Shown: positions 20,584-35,500 of the stretch, in pieces | How the letters are laid out: the number at the start of each line of letters is the position of its first letter | How positions within the stretch are numbered: position 1 is the stretch's first letter | Origin: Psococerastis gibbosa | Lineage: Eukaryota > Arthropoda > Insecta > Psocodea > Psocidae | Assembly (NCBI GenBank): GCA_963971405.1 | Contig: OZ020488.1 | Coordinates: 41,832,888-41,896,887, forward strand | Length of the DNA: 64,000 bases | Reading direction: 5' to 3' | The notes under the pieces: generated by a model | Seen by the model: only the letters and a program-made list of their open reading frames with translations | What the model was told of the DNA's origin: nothing | The model's database searches: none | Position numbers and translations under genes: made by a program

Positions 20584-23500
20584 CTGAAAAAGAAATGACG
20601 ATGTTCATATGTGTTTCAGCACAGCTTGTACATTTAAGAAATGAAATACATCTTTATATCAGGACCCCCGGACCCCCTCATCCTGTCCCTACAAAGGACT
20701 CCAACTAATTCCTTGTCACACTTTAATTTGTAAACCAAAATGGTAGAATAGCCCTTCGGGGCTAAAGCTCGCCTAATATAAAGACACTTGCTGGTCTCAT
20801 GGGAAATTTACATATATTGAGTTCTCTGCTCTTGTAGAAATACCCGGTCCATTCTTCTTCTTTATTTACTTCGTTAGTAGACCCTTCTTCAAGGTGTCAA
20901 AGGACTCAATTCGCACATTTCACTCGTTCGCTTGGGCATGGTTTTAACTATGAAACTTACATAGCGCCATGCCTTCGTGTTTTACTTGCTATAATCCTGA
21001 ATTAGTAGATTCCGAACCACATAAATGATTAGTTATTTATAATTAGACGAGGTAAGTAGGTGGCGGAATGGGACTCGTCACTTCCTTTATGAAGTCCAGA
21101 TCGTTATCCACTACACTACGGCTTTCACCAGCCGCTCAATAATCGCTTCACACAATTACTAAATCCCAGCAAGTGTGACAAGCCTGATAGGTTACCGGCA
21201 ATATCTATCATGTACACGGCTATTGAGGCCAATGAACATAGCAGTTCTTTCTTATACTAACCTCCGCATACAATCGAGGGCTCCCTGGAACTCATGCTCG
21301 ACCAGATCATATTCAGCTACCAAAACATTGCCTTGTTCCAGAGTCACTGACATTCCCGTCCGATCTTTGGCGCTTTTGCAACTGGTAAATCGCAAACCTG
21401 AAATCATGACAAGAGAAACATTTAAATAATAGTAGAAGCACTAGCTTGCACGTAGTAAAATGGAAGTAAAAATAATTATTAAAAAAAAAACTATCCTAAG
21501 AAAATCTAAATTTTACCCTCTATAATTATTACAGTTTCTATTATAATTATTTTCGTCCTACAGAATCAGGCTAGCTGGATGGCTAACGCCCGCCCAATAT
21601 AAAGACGTTTTTCATTAAAAAAAAAATAGGTTGTATCCTAGTCTAAGCGTGCAAATATTTATTTATGTCGTTAGTTAAAAAAAAAAAAAAAAAACGCATC
21701 ATTTTATGAAGCATGTTCTATCTTCTTAAAAAGAAAAATTTAAGAACAAAAAAGAAAACATTGTTTTGAATTCCAACACGACGAGATTCTTAATTTTCTA
21801 AGACTGCATTGATGACATCATACTCATACAAGTTGTATTTGCTCGCGGCTTCCTATAGATTTCAACGAAGCTCTTAGTACATTCTAAGGATTTGTTGAGT
21901 GTAATGCGGCATAACACGCCTTACATGCACGCTCCGCCACTGGCCACCTACAGAGGGAAACCCTCGAGCACAGTTACACCTTATCAACAATTTGACACAT
22001 GTTCAACCCGAAGAGAAGATGCAAATGCTTTTCTCCTATTAATTGACCTTCAGAACTAAATCTTACCTCTAACTTTCCGACAGATCCTAGCGGCAAGGTG
22101 GAGTATCTGCACATTCTTTCCCTGTTTTCCAGTGACGGTGGCGCGCATTTTCTCCACAAGATCATTTAGACTGTAACCAGAGGGAGTTCGAGCTTCGTTC
22201 TGTGGGCATAGTTTCCTGTAAGTCAAAATAATAATTTATGCAGGGTGTTGGCGGGTTTACTTACTGAACGATTTAGAGTAGACTGGATTTGCGGTGTGGT
22301 AGGCTGTGAGGGTGGATATGGGAAGGAACAGGGATGGGATGCAGCGGAAAAATCTGACTGCGGACTGGTTGCAGCGGCTAATATTATTAAAGAAACGTAA
22401 AGTAAGTTCGAGGATCTGAGAGCCTGCAGCATCCATTTCGAGGCATGGAGGGAGTTGCCGGAGGGGCTTGGTGCGACAGGCGAGAGGTCCTCACGGGTCG
22501 ATGGAGCCACCTCAATGTAATGTGCCAACGGCCTTACCGTGTTGATTCCATTAGAGCAGAGCATGTTTCAAACTGCGGCAACCTGGTGGGACATGATAAC
22601 GCGCTTAGGCAGTATAAGTCGAGTCCTGGTCACCTCCGATTTAATCGTGTGACTACCATGTTCCCAAGTGGTTCGGAATCCACTATAATCAGGAGGGCCA
22701 CCCTGTTAGTCAACTCCCCTTTCCCCGAGGTGAAAGAGTCTGCCCTTAGGGTGCCTCAAGTTAACAAACAGACTCACTCCACCCGCCCGGCTGACAGGGT
22801 TGCTTAAAGCAGAAATGCTGAAAGCAGGCGTTAGAAACAACACCTCAATGTAATGTAAAGTAAGTTCAGACTATTCGCTTATTCTGCCATTACATGGGTT
22901 TAATTGTGTGCAAAAGTTAAATATTTTCCGATTTTAACAATTTCCATATCGTCATCTAAAAGTCAGAAGGGTGTCACCTAAATTATTGTTCGCCAAATGT
23001 ATTGCAATGAAGTCGTTATTCATTTATTTATTTTCTGCGGTACCTAAAGAGATGTTGGCACTCACCTATACTGATGGTAATACTGATTGAGCCGCTCAAA
23101 GTTGTCGACATTGCTCTTGTCCTGGGGCTTGCTAGTTCCCAGGGTGTCCGCCAGAGTTGCCTTCTCGTTGACGCCGACATTGAAGAAGACTGGAGTGACG
23201 TGGAATGCGACTGGAGCGACGTGTGATAGCGGCAGCATGGCGTGTACCGTGTCAGGCACGGGGAGACAGACCGTTAGGGCACTGCGGGTCCCGTACACTC
23301 GAGGCATAGGCATTTCAGCCGCTACTCTGAAAATTTCAGGACACCCACAAATAAGCAGAAAAAAGAATTTCTAATTATTTTGGATATATTATTATATATA
23401 TTTTTTAAAACTACAAATCTGTATTCCTTTTTAAATCTATAAACTAGCCCTTAGAACAGAAAAAATTAATTAGAAGCTATCTGTCCTTGCTGTATCGCAA

Positions 23501-26500
23501 AGTGCCGCAGAGAAACAAGGCTACGGCTGAGATATTCCTCTTCTAACTCTACAGCCCTTGGTGGGCTTTGATCAACAACACTCCTCTTGTCATGAGAACG
23601 AACTCCCAACTTCTTCACAGCGGCTTAGTGGCCGTCCCTGTTGTCTTTTTCCTGTCATGCTTGCTTTGAACATTTTGTTCGTCATGTGGCCTTCTAACAA
23701 CGTGTCCCAACCATCTTAGACTGAAATATGAATGTATTTTATTCTAAACAATTTACACGATTCTATGTTAACTTGGAAAACACTCATAACTACTAGTAGA
23801 TAGCTCGATAACACTGACATTGTAAAGACCCTTATTGTAAATGTCAAAAAGTACCTACCTTAGTAATTTTTAATCATTTGCTATTTTTACTAATTTTGCA
23901 ATAGTTATATAATAATAATAATAATATAATAACAGTTGTTTAGTGCCACGTTACAATGTGTTTTTTTCAGTCCATATCGCACGGCAGTTATATAATACTT
24001 ACCATAATGGTGGCATATAGGAATCAAAATGGCGGATGACAATAGCCGGGTAGCCTGAGAGCCTTAGATCATAAACAGAAATGAACTTACTTATGTCTCG
24101 AAAAAGTAAACTTGACAGTCGCCAAATCTTCAATGGCCACCGCCATGTCACCCCACATGTCAATTTCGTCGCCATGGTAACTGAGCAGCCCCTCAAACTC
24201 GGCTAGAGGACCCATACAAGTCAGCACTAGTAGGAATGTCGGGTCAGGTTTTTGGCACCACAATTTGGCCATTAAACCTGCCACAAGCGATGTTAACTGT
24301 AAAAATGGATATGCATTAATATTTTACTGGATTCTTCTTCTGAGGTCACTATCTCATCGATTGATTGGCAGCAACTCCCTACATATTATCCTGCAGTTTA
24401 CCCGGTCCTGCCTCTTCTTTAGCTCTTTTATTTTATTTTGTCCCTACATTAAACAAACAACTCATGATATTAATTCCGTCAATTAAAGTACAACATAATA
24501 ATAAAAAAATCAGACACAAATCAAAAGTCATTCGACGCCATTTTCTATGAAGACTTGGCGTCAGTTACAGTGGTTCCCGTCATCGCTTGAAAGGTCTAGT
24601 AAGGAATACTCTCCGCCATACATTGGTAGATGGCGGTGTCTTCCAGTATTCCATACCGTTATTTTTCAATTGACCGCGTCTTATTCTTACCGCTTGCGAG
24701 AAGCAGACATCCCTCCTATACCGGATATTGCACAGTCTTTGAGCCACTCGCCGGTCCTCCAGCACGCGGAACGCGCTGTGTGTCAGCCTCGCCGTCTTCA
24801 GCAGTCCGTCCATGGCTTGCCGAAGTTTGCGCATGCTCGGTCGCAGTTCCGACGGCCAGTCTGTTATCGAATTAAAGTCCAAACCTGCACGATAGCAGAC
24901 ATAGTAATGGGGATGGTGGGATTGGTGCATCAGTATATGAATGGGCAGATATAATAAAAATATAGATTAGAGCTTATTGAACAAAGGGTTAGTTGGACTT
25001 ATATTGCCAGTTGGGTTAGTAGTCATCTAACAACTAGGGCGGAGTCCGTTGTCAAGGGAAGGGGCGACGGAGTGGGTAGTGGGTTCTAATCCCATCATCA
25101 AGCTTAGTACTGAGAAGGAATGATGGTTTTTAGACGACCGACTCATTGCTGTTGTATTTGTCCCAGAATTATTGAGTAAATCCGATCCCCTTGAGGATTC
25201 GAAATACCGTCTTACCATCGGTAAATTTGTTCCTAGCAGTCTGTCCGTTGAGAGCACCGTTTACAGCCCGGGACACAGAGTCCACCGCCTTGTGAATGAC
25301 GTCATTGGGTGTGACGTCAGCCGGCCAGTGGGTCGCAGGCTGGGCTGTGACGACGGAATGGTCGCCATTGTGGAGAAATCCGCGCGACCGGTCGATGGCT
25401 CGCTGCGATCTTAATCGCACTGCAGGGCTACCACACCTCCCACACAAAAATTTTACCTGCAACAAAGAAACATTTTACTAAGAATTCTTCTTCTTTTGTG
25501 GTCACAATCTCAACGATTTATTGGCATCAACTCGCTGTATATCAACCCCCAGGTCTCTCGGTCTTGTACCTTCCTCTTCAGCTCTTATTACGATCTAGCT
25601 CCTGCGTCCTCCTTCAGTTGATCCTTCTTCGTCCGCCCTCTTCTATTGTTTCCTTCCACTGTGCCCTCAATAATGATCGTGCTCAGATTAAGAATAGTCA
25701 CTGTAAATGGACCTCTTTCGTATAGGAAAATGCTCGCGGTCAACTAATCAGATCATGCGGCCAATCAAAACTTTCGGTGTTGACGACATTTCTCTATGGC
25801 TACATGTATAGCCGACATTTGGAATTTCTCTATGGAAGAGCTCCATTGCATTATGTTTGGGTAACGATCAGGGGTAGCCTAAATGCTCGTCTAAAATAAC
25901 GACATTTTGTAATTTCAATTCATTTAGGTGCCCATTCCATTGACCGGCTAGGGCTAAATACAAAAACGGTGACGTGGTAGCAGACATTCAAGACTTAGGC
26001 GGGGTTTCCACCGACCTCGCATAGCAGAATGCAAATGACATTGACGGAAATGTTTGTTTTCCTCTATTCCATAGTTAAAATTGATCAATGATCATACAGT
26101 AAAATCACAAACTAAAATTAAAAAATGGCGTCATGGGATATGTTAAGTACAAACATTTTAATAGATTTCTATAAAAAGAAAAATTCTAATTTCCGTCAAT
26201 GTCATTTGCATTCTGCAATGCGAGATCGGTGGAAACGCAACCTAAGTCTTGAATGTCTGCTACCACGTCACTGTTTTTGGAAATAGCCCTAGCCGGTCAA
26301 TGGAATGGGCGCCTTAGTTTAGAGAACCAATTCTCAACTTACCTTGCTGACTAGACACATGACACTTGCTTCAATATTGAGCTGAGTAAGGTCCCACGGC
26401 TCCGGCTCGTCCGTAGGCTTATAATAATTTGCAGACGGGGAATTGCACATGGCCTGTGTGTCGAGAAAGAGTTTTGAATCTGGCGCGTTATCGTTCCCGT

Positions 26501-29500
26501 CCAATCGAGAGTCGGCGTGGTTTCGATTCGCGTCCAACTTCGCCATATTGGTAACTTCTTCCTCACAGTCCGGGAACGCAGTGAGCTTATTCTCGCTAGA
26601 AGTCAAACAAATAAATGATAATAGACGGTTTTTTTTAAATCTAAATGCTAACTTAAATTACACGGAAGTTTTTTTCGCTTATTCTTTGCCCCATACAGCT
26701 CGCGGTGGACTCTCGCACACCACCATTCTCCAGACATCCCTGTCATCTATCTTTCTTTGCCAAGTATGAAACGACACATTTATCATAACACTCTTTGCCT
26801 CGACCTTCCAGCGATTCTGTGACCTGCTTTGCCGCTTTTTGCCTGCCATTCTTACGCTGCCCAAGGAATTTTAAGCTTATAGGCAAAATCATAGGAGAGG
26901 GTTGGGCCATGGGCCAATAGAAGCAGTTTCAATGATCCCTTAAACACGGAGAATAGAGAATAGCATTGGATTACAAACTCGAAGTTGCCTTTAAAGAACT
27001 AATTAAAGGAACACTTGTGCTTCCCGCTCTAAATCCATCGATATGCACATGGACAGTTCTACCCAGAAACAGACCACTAACCCGTTGTTGTCAGCACTGA
27101 GCTGCTCGCGGTGGTTCTGATACTGCTGACTCGTCAGACCACCGTCACTATTGCTGAGCGTCAGCACGTTGTTCTGGTAGTCGGCGGTTCGAGACCACAC
27201 TCGTCTTGATGTCGTTGGTGAATCTGGCGTGGAAAGGTCGTCCACATCGGGCGATTTCAGTTCTAAATTGAGTTGCTGAGTTAGACGGCTGAAAAATATT
27301 AAGTAATATTAATTAAACGAACTTCGCTATATGCATGTGGGTGGAAGAGCCCGAACGAACGAAAGTTCACTTGCCCCCTGGACGTATATCTTGAAGAGGG
27401 ACTAAATCTGCGCTCCAACCATGCCGCAGCGGAGCCGTGCCAGGATGCAGGAACCTGCAACTACCACACTGTAGGGAAAGGCACTGCTGCTGTACTGTGC
27501 GGCACGGCGCCTGATGGCCAATCAGGCTAGAACGGGCGTTAGCTGACATAAGAAGTAAGTAGTATCGTTTATCTCCCGGTGTTACAACTCAAGATGAGCT
27601 TTAGGCTTTCCTTTTACTAGACATCACAGTTTATTCCTACTTAGCCCCTTAATAAACCTACTTACCGATATAGCGACAGAGTACATGGCACAGACGAGTC
27701 GTCTGACAGCTCCAACCCATAATCCAACACGTGCACCACTTTATTCTACTCCACAAACGCTAGGTTCTCCTCCGCGTCCCACACACCCACCATAGCTCCC
27801 TCATTTTCCCAACTTAACCTCCACTAAATCTACATACCGATATGGCGACATAGCAGACGGCATAGACGAGTCGTCCGAGAGCTCCAACCCATCGTCCAAC
27901 ACTTGCACCACCTTATTCTCCTCCACAAACGCGAGGGCCTCTTCCACAAGCGCGGCGTCCCACACACTCAACAGCGTCCTCGTTTTCTTGACCATCTCGT
28001 CACAGATGGGCAGCATTCCCGTCGTCTGCTTGTCCCGGGCCAACCGCATGAGCACGCGCATCCCCTCCACAACTTCGCGCCGCAGCTGCTTGATTGCAGT
28101 CACTGCGTCACTCGCCATCCGTGTTTTTGTACTGACTGATGTCTGCGGGCTATCGGTTGCAGCGTCTTTTTGTGTTTGCAACAATCTGAAAGGTAGATAA
28201 AATTAGAAATGATCATAGCTGGCTTTTTACTGTACTGCTCATCACAGATTTCTATTTTTTCTGTGCGCCACTGCCCCGCAGTGCCTTGGAAAGTTCATGG
28301 GACTTCGATTGAGCTCTTAGTATAACTTAATAACCGTATAGCGACTATGAAGTTCAATGTTTAGACCATTCTGTTAACCTGAGCCTTTTACCCCAGCGAT
28401 ACGACCCTCCACCCAGAGTATTCTTAGTGCTAGTGTCGACAATAATGTGCAATATAATTGTACGTCCTACTAAATGTGCAATATATTATTTACATGCTTT
28501 ACTTTGTCAATTGACTCCATTTCCACTGAAATAGACAAAATATGCTGTTTTCTCAAGAAGCGTTTTCACTTTTGTGACATCTCATCATTACTTTTTTAGT
28601 ACTTACTTAATTAGCCCGCCATTTTTCGACTTGTGAGAATGTGCGGTAAAAGCTCCGACAGTAATGACGTCATAGAACCCACACCTCTTGAGCGACCCGT
28701 TCTGCGCCCACATCCTCTGCAGGTGCAGATTGATCGGCGCAAACTCCAGCGAACGCTCCTGTTTCCGGGAACTTGGCTTGAAGAATCGAGCTGCAAAAAT
28801 TGCCAATAATTACACTAGGTTAAGAGTGAGTCATAAACGGATCGGAAACCAGCACTTGAACGAACAAATATTCTAACCCTAACTTAGCATCCCTAGAATC
28901 TGGCGGTTTCTTTCTTCTTCTTCTTCTTCTCGTGCCCCTTCAACGTTGAAGATTAGCGATCATTTGAGCGATTTGCACCTTAGACACGGCTGCGCGGAAG
29001 AGGCCTGTCGTGCTCCTCCCGAACCAACCCCTAAGGTTGGCCAGCCAGGACGTCCGTCTTCTACCTGCGGTTTCTTTAGCCCGTGTTAATTTTATTACCA
29101 GCCTAGACTGTGAATGTGAGACCGAATGTGAAGATGCAAACCATGTTTTAGTTTTGACAAAGAACGCCAAATTTTAGTTAACCAACTTTGAGAGGGCTTT
29201 GCGCTACCCGTTTGAATAGAAATGTTTCTTTTTCTCCCTAATGGGTTAATTATAAGAGTGGGCCAAAAGGCACAAAATTCGCCCATATGGAAAATAAAGG
29301 CAATTTTCTATCTTTCTTTCCTTATTGTTCAGCTTATGCCATTCAAAGATATAAAATAGAATAGATACGAGAGCTACGCTAAAGACTGATAGCGGTGAAA
29401 CGTAAGGGGAAATGTCAAAGAAAATGGCAAAGAAACGGAGACTGAGTTAGTCAGGTTCCAACATAAAAAAAGAAAATGTAAAATCCAGCAGGCAGGGCTG

Positions 29501-32500
29501 ACAAAAGAACCGGCGCAGTAAGTTACTGCGCACTTAATTCGGCAATCTTAATGGCCCATTAACAACTATTACTTCTTACCTGATTGTGTCTGCAGATGCT
29601 CTTTGGCTTGAGAATACACATGTAGCAATTGCAAATGGCGGTCCAATAACTCCAGTTGACGGGAGTGCCACGGTTCACGGAGTTCGCCCATCCCCGCCAC
29701 TTCTTGTAGTAGCTCCTTCTCTTCCTGGATCCACACAGTCCTGAAAACAGACAGCACAGTATTATCAAACATCTGTTCTTCGCATGGCACTACAATTCCC
29801 GAAGAACCCTGACTGCCTCACCACCTCCTTCCTTTTACAGCAGCTCTCATTTAGCTTTGCAAGATCTTCCAAAACACTTGTTGTGCTGACAATTGTCCTG
29901 GATTGCATAATGATCCACTCTTGACAGCTAGATCTATGATAATATAGATATAGATAGATAATAATTATGATTAATTGATCCCAACGCGCCTTTTTGGCTT
30001 TGTGGCACCGGTTCAGTATAATTTGTTATGTTTTTTTGATAAATACACGCATTATTATTATTATTATTATTATTATTATAACTTAATATATAAAAAATTT
30101 CACTTAATTCCACAACATACATTTATGAAAAATTATGTTGTGGAATTAAGTGCAAATTTTTATATATAAAGTTATTAATTATATTTCACTTCCACGAAGT
30201 CACTGAAGAAACTCTCTCATGGATAGGTTCCCTGAAGTGATAAAAGACTTGTAATGGCGACTTAGAGGGCAATTCTCAAAAGAGAAGATTGAGAAGAAGC
30301 GAGCGAGAGAGAGCGGCTGCAAGATGAGATTAGGGTAAGTGTATTTATAATGTATTATACTAGTATATTATTATTTATTAAGTTCTTTAATTGAGTACAG
30401 ACTCCCACTACATGGTGAAATAGACCATAACACACTGTCCATCCATCGTTTTCTCGGACGGACGCCCCAGTGAGTATAGAACTTTCTTGGACACTCTAGC
30501 GTCTTCCACCATATGTTGCAGTTTGGAAAATCCTTCGTGGATTCAACTTGTTGGCTGCGAACCGAAGGGTGGGACTGGCACCAGAGGAAGAAGCGTTGAA
30601 TAATGCCTAATTTCAATTATTATACAGGTTAGCTTAAATGCATTACTTACAATAGTTGCTGAGGAAATGTGAAGCACAGCCGACTTTCGGCCATTGTTTC
30701 TTGCACACAAATATCGCCACCCAACCCCGAATGGAAACGATACGTGTGCACACAGGGATTGGCAAACAGCTGAGTCAGCGGCCCCTGGTGTGGAAGCTTC
30801 AATTTGGCACTCAATCGAGGGGGCAACGACTGACACCTTCGGTGCCCGAGGTTCTGCCAATAAAAAGAAGGTTATACTACAGTATTAATCGGTAAGAATC
30901 TGCTGCAGTTCCAAAAATGTGCGACATTAAAATATATACTTACATTTAAACGCGTCAATTTGGCCGAAATTAGAGGCTATAGATAAAACGGACTTGGCAG
31001 GATTCGGTTATAACAAAGAGGTTACCTCTTCAACCAAAATTAATTTAATCTCAGTGTTATATATACCCTATAATACTACAATATAGCGTCACATCGGTGT
31101 CAATTATCAATTTGGTAAAAATCTGTGCTACTTACGACAGGTACATTGGATGGCAGAGGAATGGTTTTGCTAGGCGTTGATTCAGTGCTCCCTAGCTCTT
31201 CCACCTCAATATTCCACACAATCATGCTCAGAAACCCTACTGTCGTACCAGCCGAACACCTACCACCAAAAAGACAACAACATTTCAAGATATTACTTTA
31301 AAGATAAGATAAGATTACTTTCGTCGAAATATTTCGACCGTTGACATACCGCCACGCCACGCCAACCAGGAAAGAGAGATAATGATTATTACTTAACACT
31401 GCGCTTAGACTGAAATGTTAATAAGATAACACTATGGACAGTGCCCATCTCCAATTGCCGGTCGTGTTGCTGACAACTACACCCCAAATAGGCATCCAGT
31501 GATCAACCAATCCTATGTACCAGTCCATAGACCTAGACCTAGTTTTACGTAATAATATAAAAAAACACACCCCCGGTTTTGGCCCACGTCATCGTCAAGT
31601 TATTACGTAAAACTTTACAAAGTATATTTTTTTCACAATGAGCCCATCTTCAATCTTTATTTTATTTATTAATTCGCAGGTGACCAGGACACGACACACA
31701 CTTAGATAATCTCATCACGTTATCATGTCTCACCATGTTCCCCTGCCAACGCTGTGGACATTACCAAGTTTGCTACAGTTTTGAACAGGCCCAGTTCTGG
31801 TGGATTCAACTTGGTATGGCCTTTCAAAGGAAATATATTAAAATATATATAATATAATATAAAATAAAATAAAAATATAGGAGTAGACGTTAAATTAGCA
31901 GAAATGCTCCTATGTTTATGTATTTGAAATGTGGCCTTCACTAACACCAATTGGCTACAGTTCTTCAACTCCTTTCTTGAGACTACCACACCAATCCTTT
32001 TTTTTTTTTTAAATCAAATTCTATAGTTGTGGCCAATCCGTGTTAGAAAGAGGTATGAAGAGAGAAAGAGGTTGCATCAAAACGTTCAGTAAAATTTCTT
32101 TTGTTTGGCGACTTCGGTGGCAAGATGGTAGCGTGCTGGTAGGCACTTGTGCGAGTCTGTACACACCTTGAGATCGGACACGTGTCGTCGTCACTCGACA
32201 CAAGTACCTATTGGGTTACTTAGTGAGGCGATTGAAGAGGTTAATAAGATACATTCATTAAATTGTTTGTATGCGATTAGCCTTTAAAAAAACAAACAAA
32301 CAAAAACTGATATTTCTGCTACTTTTTCCCCCGTCGATTTTCTCTTAACCAAAGTACGCACCTGAGGGGTATCCTGAGCTTTTGTGAGTCTTGTATGCTC
32401 CCTAAAGTGATGACAGCCTGACCCAAAGGCGCTGCCGTCTGAGACACTCTTTCCCGGACATCCAGAGCTGAGAATTTGACCCTGGCATCGGCGGACAGTC

Positions 32501-35500
32501 CGTCCGAGTGTCGGAAACAGACTGTGTTCAAGAAACTTGGGTTACTGCTCCTCTGAAAAAAAAACTTCAGACATCAAGCATTGAACATGAAAAAAGCATG
32601 AAAGCACTGACATGGCCACCCCTGGATAACCCTATAATAAGTTGGTTTTTTGTGTTTTGGGTCTTGTACTAAAACTAGTGGGTTTTTTAGACAAAGTTAA
32701 TTTTTTTTAACGATTATTTGGGTTTTACTAATTCTACTAGTAGTAGTTTTTATGGCCTAATAAGTTTTAATAAAACACTAAGTTTTTGTTGGTGTATTTT
32801 TTATTTAAGTTAATACTTTAGTTACAGTAGATTTGGTCCATAAAATTGGTAGAGGACAAATTTATATACCATGTTATTCATTTTTGTTGCTGTAATTTTT
32901 CGATGAATTTCATAATTCGGTAAATTTCTGGCTCCTATCAGTTTCACGGAAAACCCTCTGCATGGCAACTAAAAATTTCTTCGTATATGAAGATATATAT
33001 GAAATATTCCTCTGCTAATTGACAAAATCGTTATAACTCAAGTATTAAATTAAATAAAAAATGTAGCCTAACCTATTTTGGGGTGATCATATCAACTGCC
33101 ATGTACCTTATATTGTAGTAAGCACAGTGAACAAAAAAATAATATTTATTATTTAAAAAAAATTAAATTTTTAAGTTTAAATCGGGTGAGTTTCAGATGT
33201 TTGCTTATTTTAAAATTAACCGTAACTTTTATATTTTTTTATGCAAAGTAAACTCACTAATAAACCAACGATGACTGCGGCGAGGCAAGGCAACGGAAGT
33301 GTTTGTCTGATAATACGACCTACGTCACTTCTCATATTACGATTATGGACACGAATACATTTTGGATCCCGTAAGTATTTTGTAGGCTAATAGTATTTGG
33401 ATTTTCTACAAAAACATAGTACTAATAGAAGCTTCTTAAAAGAGGCAATCTGACTGACTAACCGGTTTTTTAATCAAAATACAATTTCACAGAAAATATA
33501 TCACTATTGTAGAGCTATCAAATAGGTCACATCCTATAGAAGAAAATTCCTCTATATTTTTATGTACAATCGTTACTATCGCGAATTGGCCAAAATTTTG
33601 GATCTCCTTCGACTTCACATCCGCAGTAACTGTTGCAAACAAATCAAGTTCACTGACTGAGGCCAATCGGTGTTAGTAACAGCCAAACGTTACAAACCAA
33701 AATGTGGAGAAACTTTTCCTCTAAGGGATGAGATCTAGTTAATTGCTCAACGATCGATATTTCTTGTCGAATTCCATTTTAGAGAGATTCATCTACCTAT
33801 TGAGTCGAAAACCACCCCCCGTTCAAAATACATACAGTATATGTATGTACTGCATGTATGTATGTGTGTACAGTACGTACCGGTATGTATATCGATTTTA
33901 GGAAACACTCTGACTTCCGTAAATCTTATCCGATCTTGATTAAACTTGGCACAAAAATTAATCATACAAATGTCGCGATCGAGTTCGTTAACCAGCATGA
34001 TTACCAATTTTGTTCCAAGACGGCGGCCGATTAAATCCTTACATAATTCATATCTCTGTTATTATTGGTCGCAGAGGAATGAAAGCCGGTATTACTATCT
34101 GCGATAATGATAATCACCACTTTTTAGGACAAATCAATGATTTCAAGATGGCGTCCAGTCAAAGTGAAAAGAATGTGTAAAAATTCATAGTAGTCACAGT
34201 GGTTCGAAATATGGAGCACAAGAGTGTTTTGTGTGTTGATGTTGTGGTCGGGAAAAGAATGAAATATTTTTTTATTTTTAATTACATACATATTTTAGCT
34301 TAGAGAACTAAAGGAAAAGCGGAGTCTGAGCTTGCTTGAAATCTCCTTACACCTACTCGGCTATAGCCGAAAGGGATTTTTACAACTAATGAAGGTTTTT
34401 CCCATGACGTTTTAGCAGACATTAAAGACAATAAAAATGTCTGCTAACACGTCAAAACCATATTTACCATGGACCATTGACGCACGTGGAAACCCCGCCT
34501 AAGCGTCAGAAGTCAAGATGAGATGCTCCCGGTGTGGGAACACATCTCTGTGTTCACACGATTTTTGCCAACGGCAATACCATGTTGAATCAACCAGAAC
34601 AGAGCCTGTTCCAAACTGCGGCAAACTTGGTATTGTGCACAGCGTTGGCAGGGGAACATGGTAGGGCATGATAACGCGCTGACTCTACCAGTCAGTCAGA
34701 TTACGTGTCGAGTCCTGGTCACCTCCGAATTAATCGTGTGACTTTACTATGTTACCCACGTGGTTCGGAATCCACTATAATCAGGAGATCCACCCTGTCA
34801 GTCAACTCCTCCTCTCGCCGAAGTGAAGGAGTCTGCCCTTAGGGTGCCTCAAGTTAATAAACAGACTCACTCCCCCCACCAGGCGGACAGGGTTGCTTAA
34901 AGCAGAAATGCTGAAAGCAGGCGTTGCAAAACAGAAACAGACAGACGATTTTTGCTTGTGGTTGGGTTCAGCTTTTGGGACTCATTTGCCCTGCACATAT
35001 TGTTTGGCTAGCACTTCTGACCAGTTTTCGGACTAAATTGTTTGGCTAGCGGTTCTTTAGATTATCAGATCCATAACGAATAGGCATGGCACACGCTGAA
35101 TGACGCTATCGGTTCGCCCACAGGCATGCAAATTAGGGCTAATATAATAAGGAAGAAAGGTGAGTGACGAATAGTCATGAATAATTCATAATATGGCATC
35201 GACATGAGACACTGGCCTCTCATAATTTTCTTCTCGTCGCAATTCTGTCTCGTCATTTTTCTACCTTCACAAAAAGTCCGTCATTTTCATTCGCTTTTTA
35301 CTTTCAATCATTTACGAAGTATAGTAGGGGTATTCACTGCGTTTGGTTTAGCCTAAGGGAAAGTAGGAAACTGAGGGAAAATAGAACCCCAGTTTTTCTA
35401 AGTTTAAAAATAATGCCATGGAAACGTGTTTCTTCACGTTTCCCACTTTACCCAACCGGTAAGTTGGGGAATTGCAATTGGGAAATCGAAAAATCGAAAA

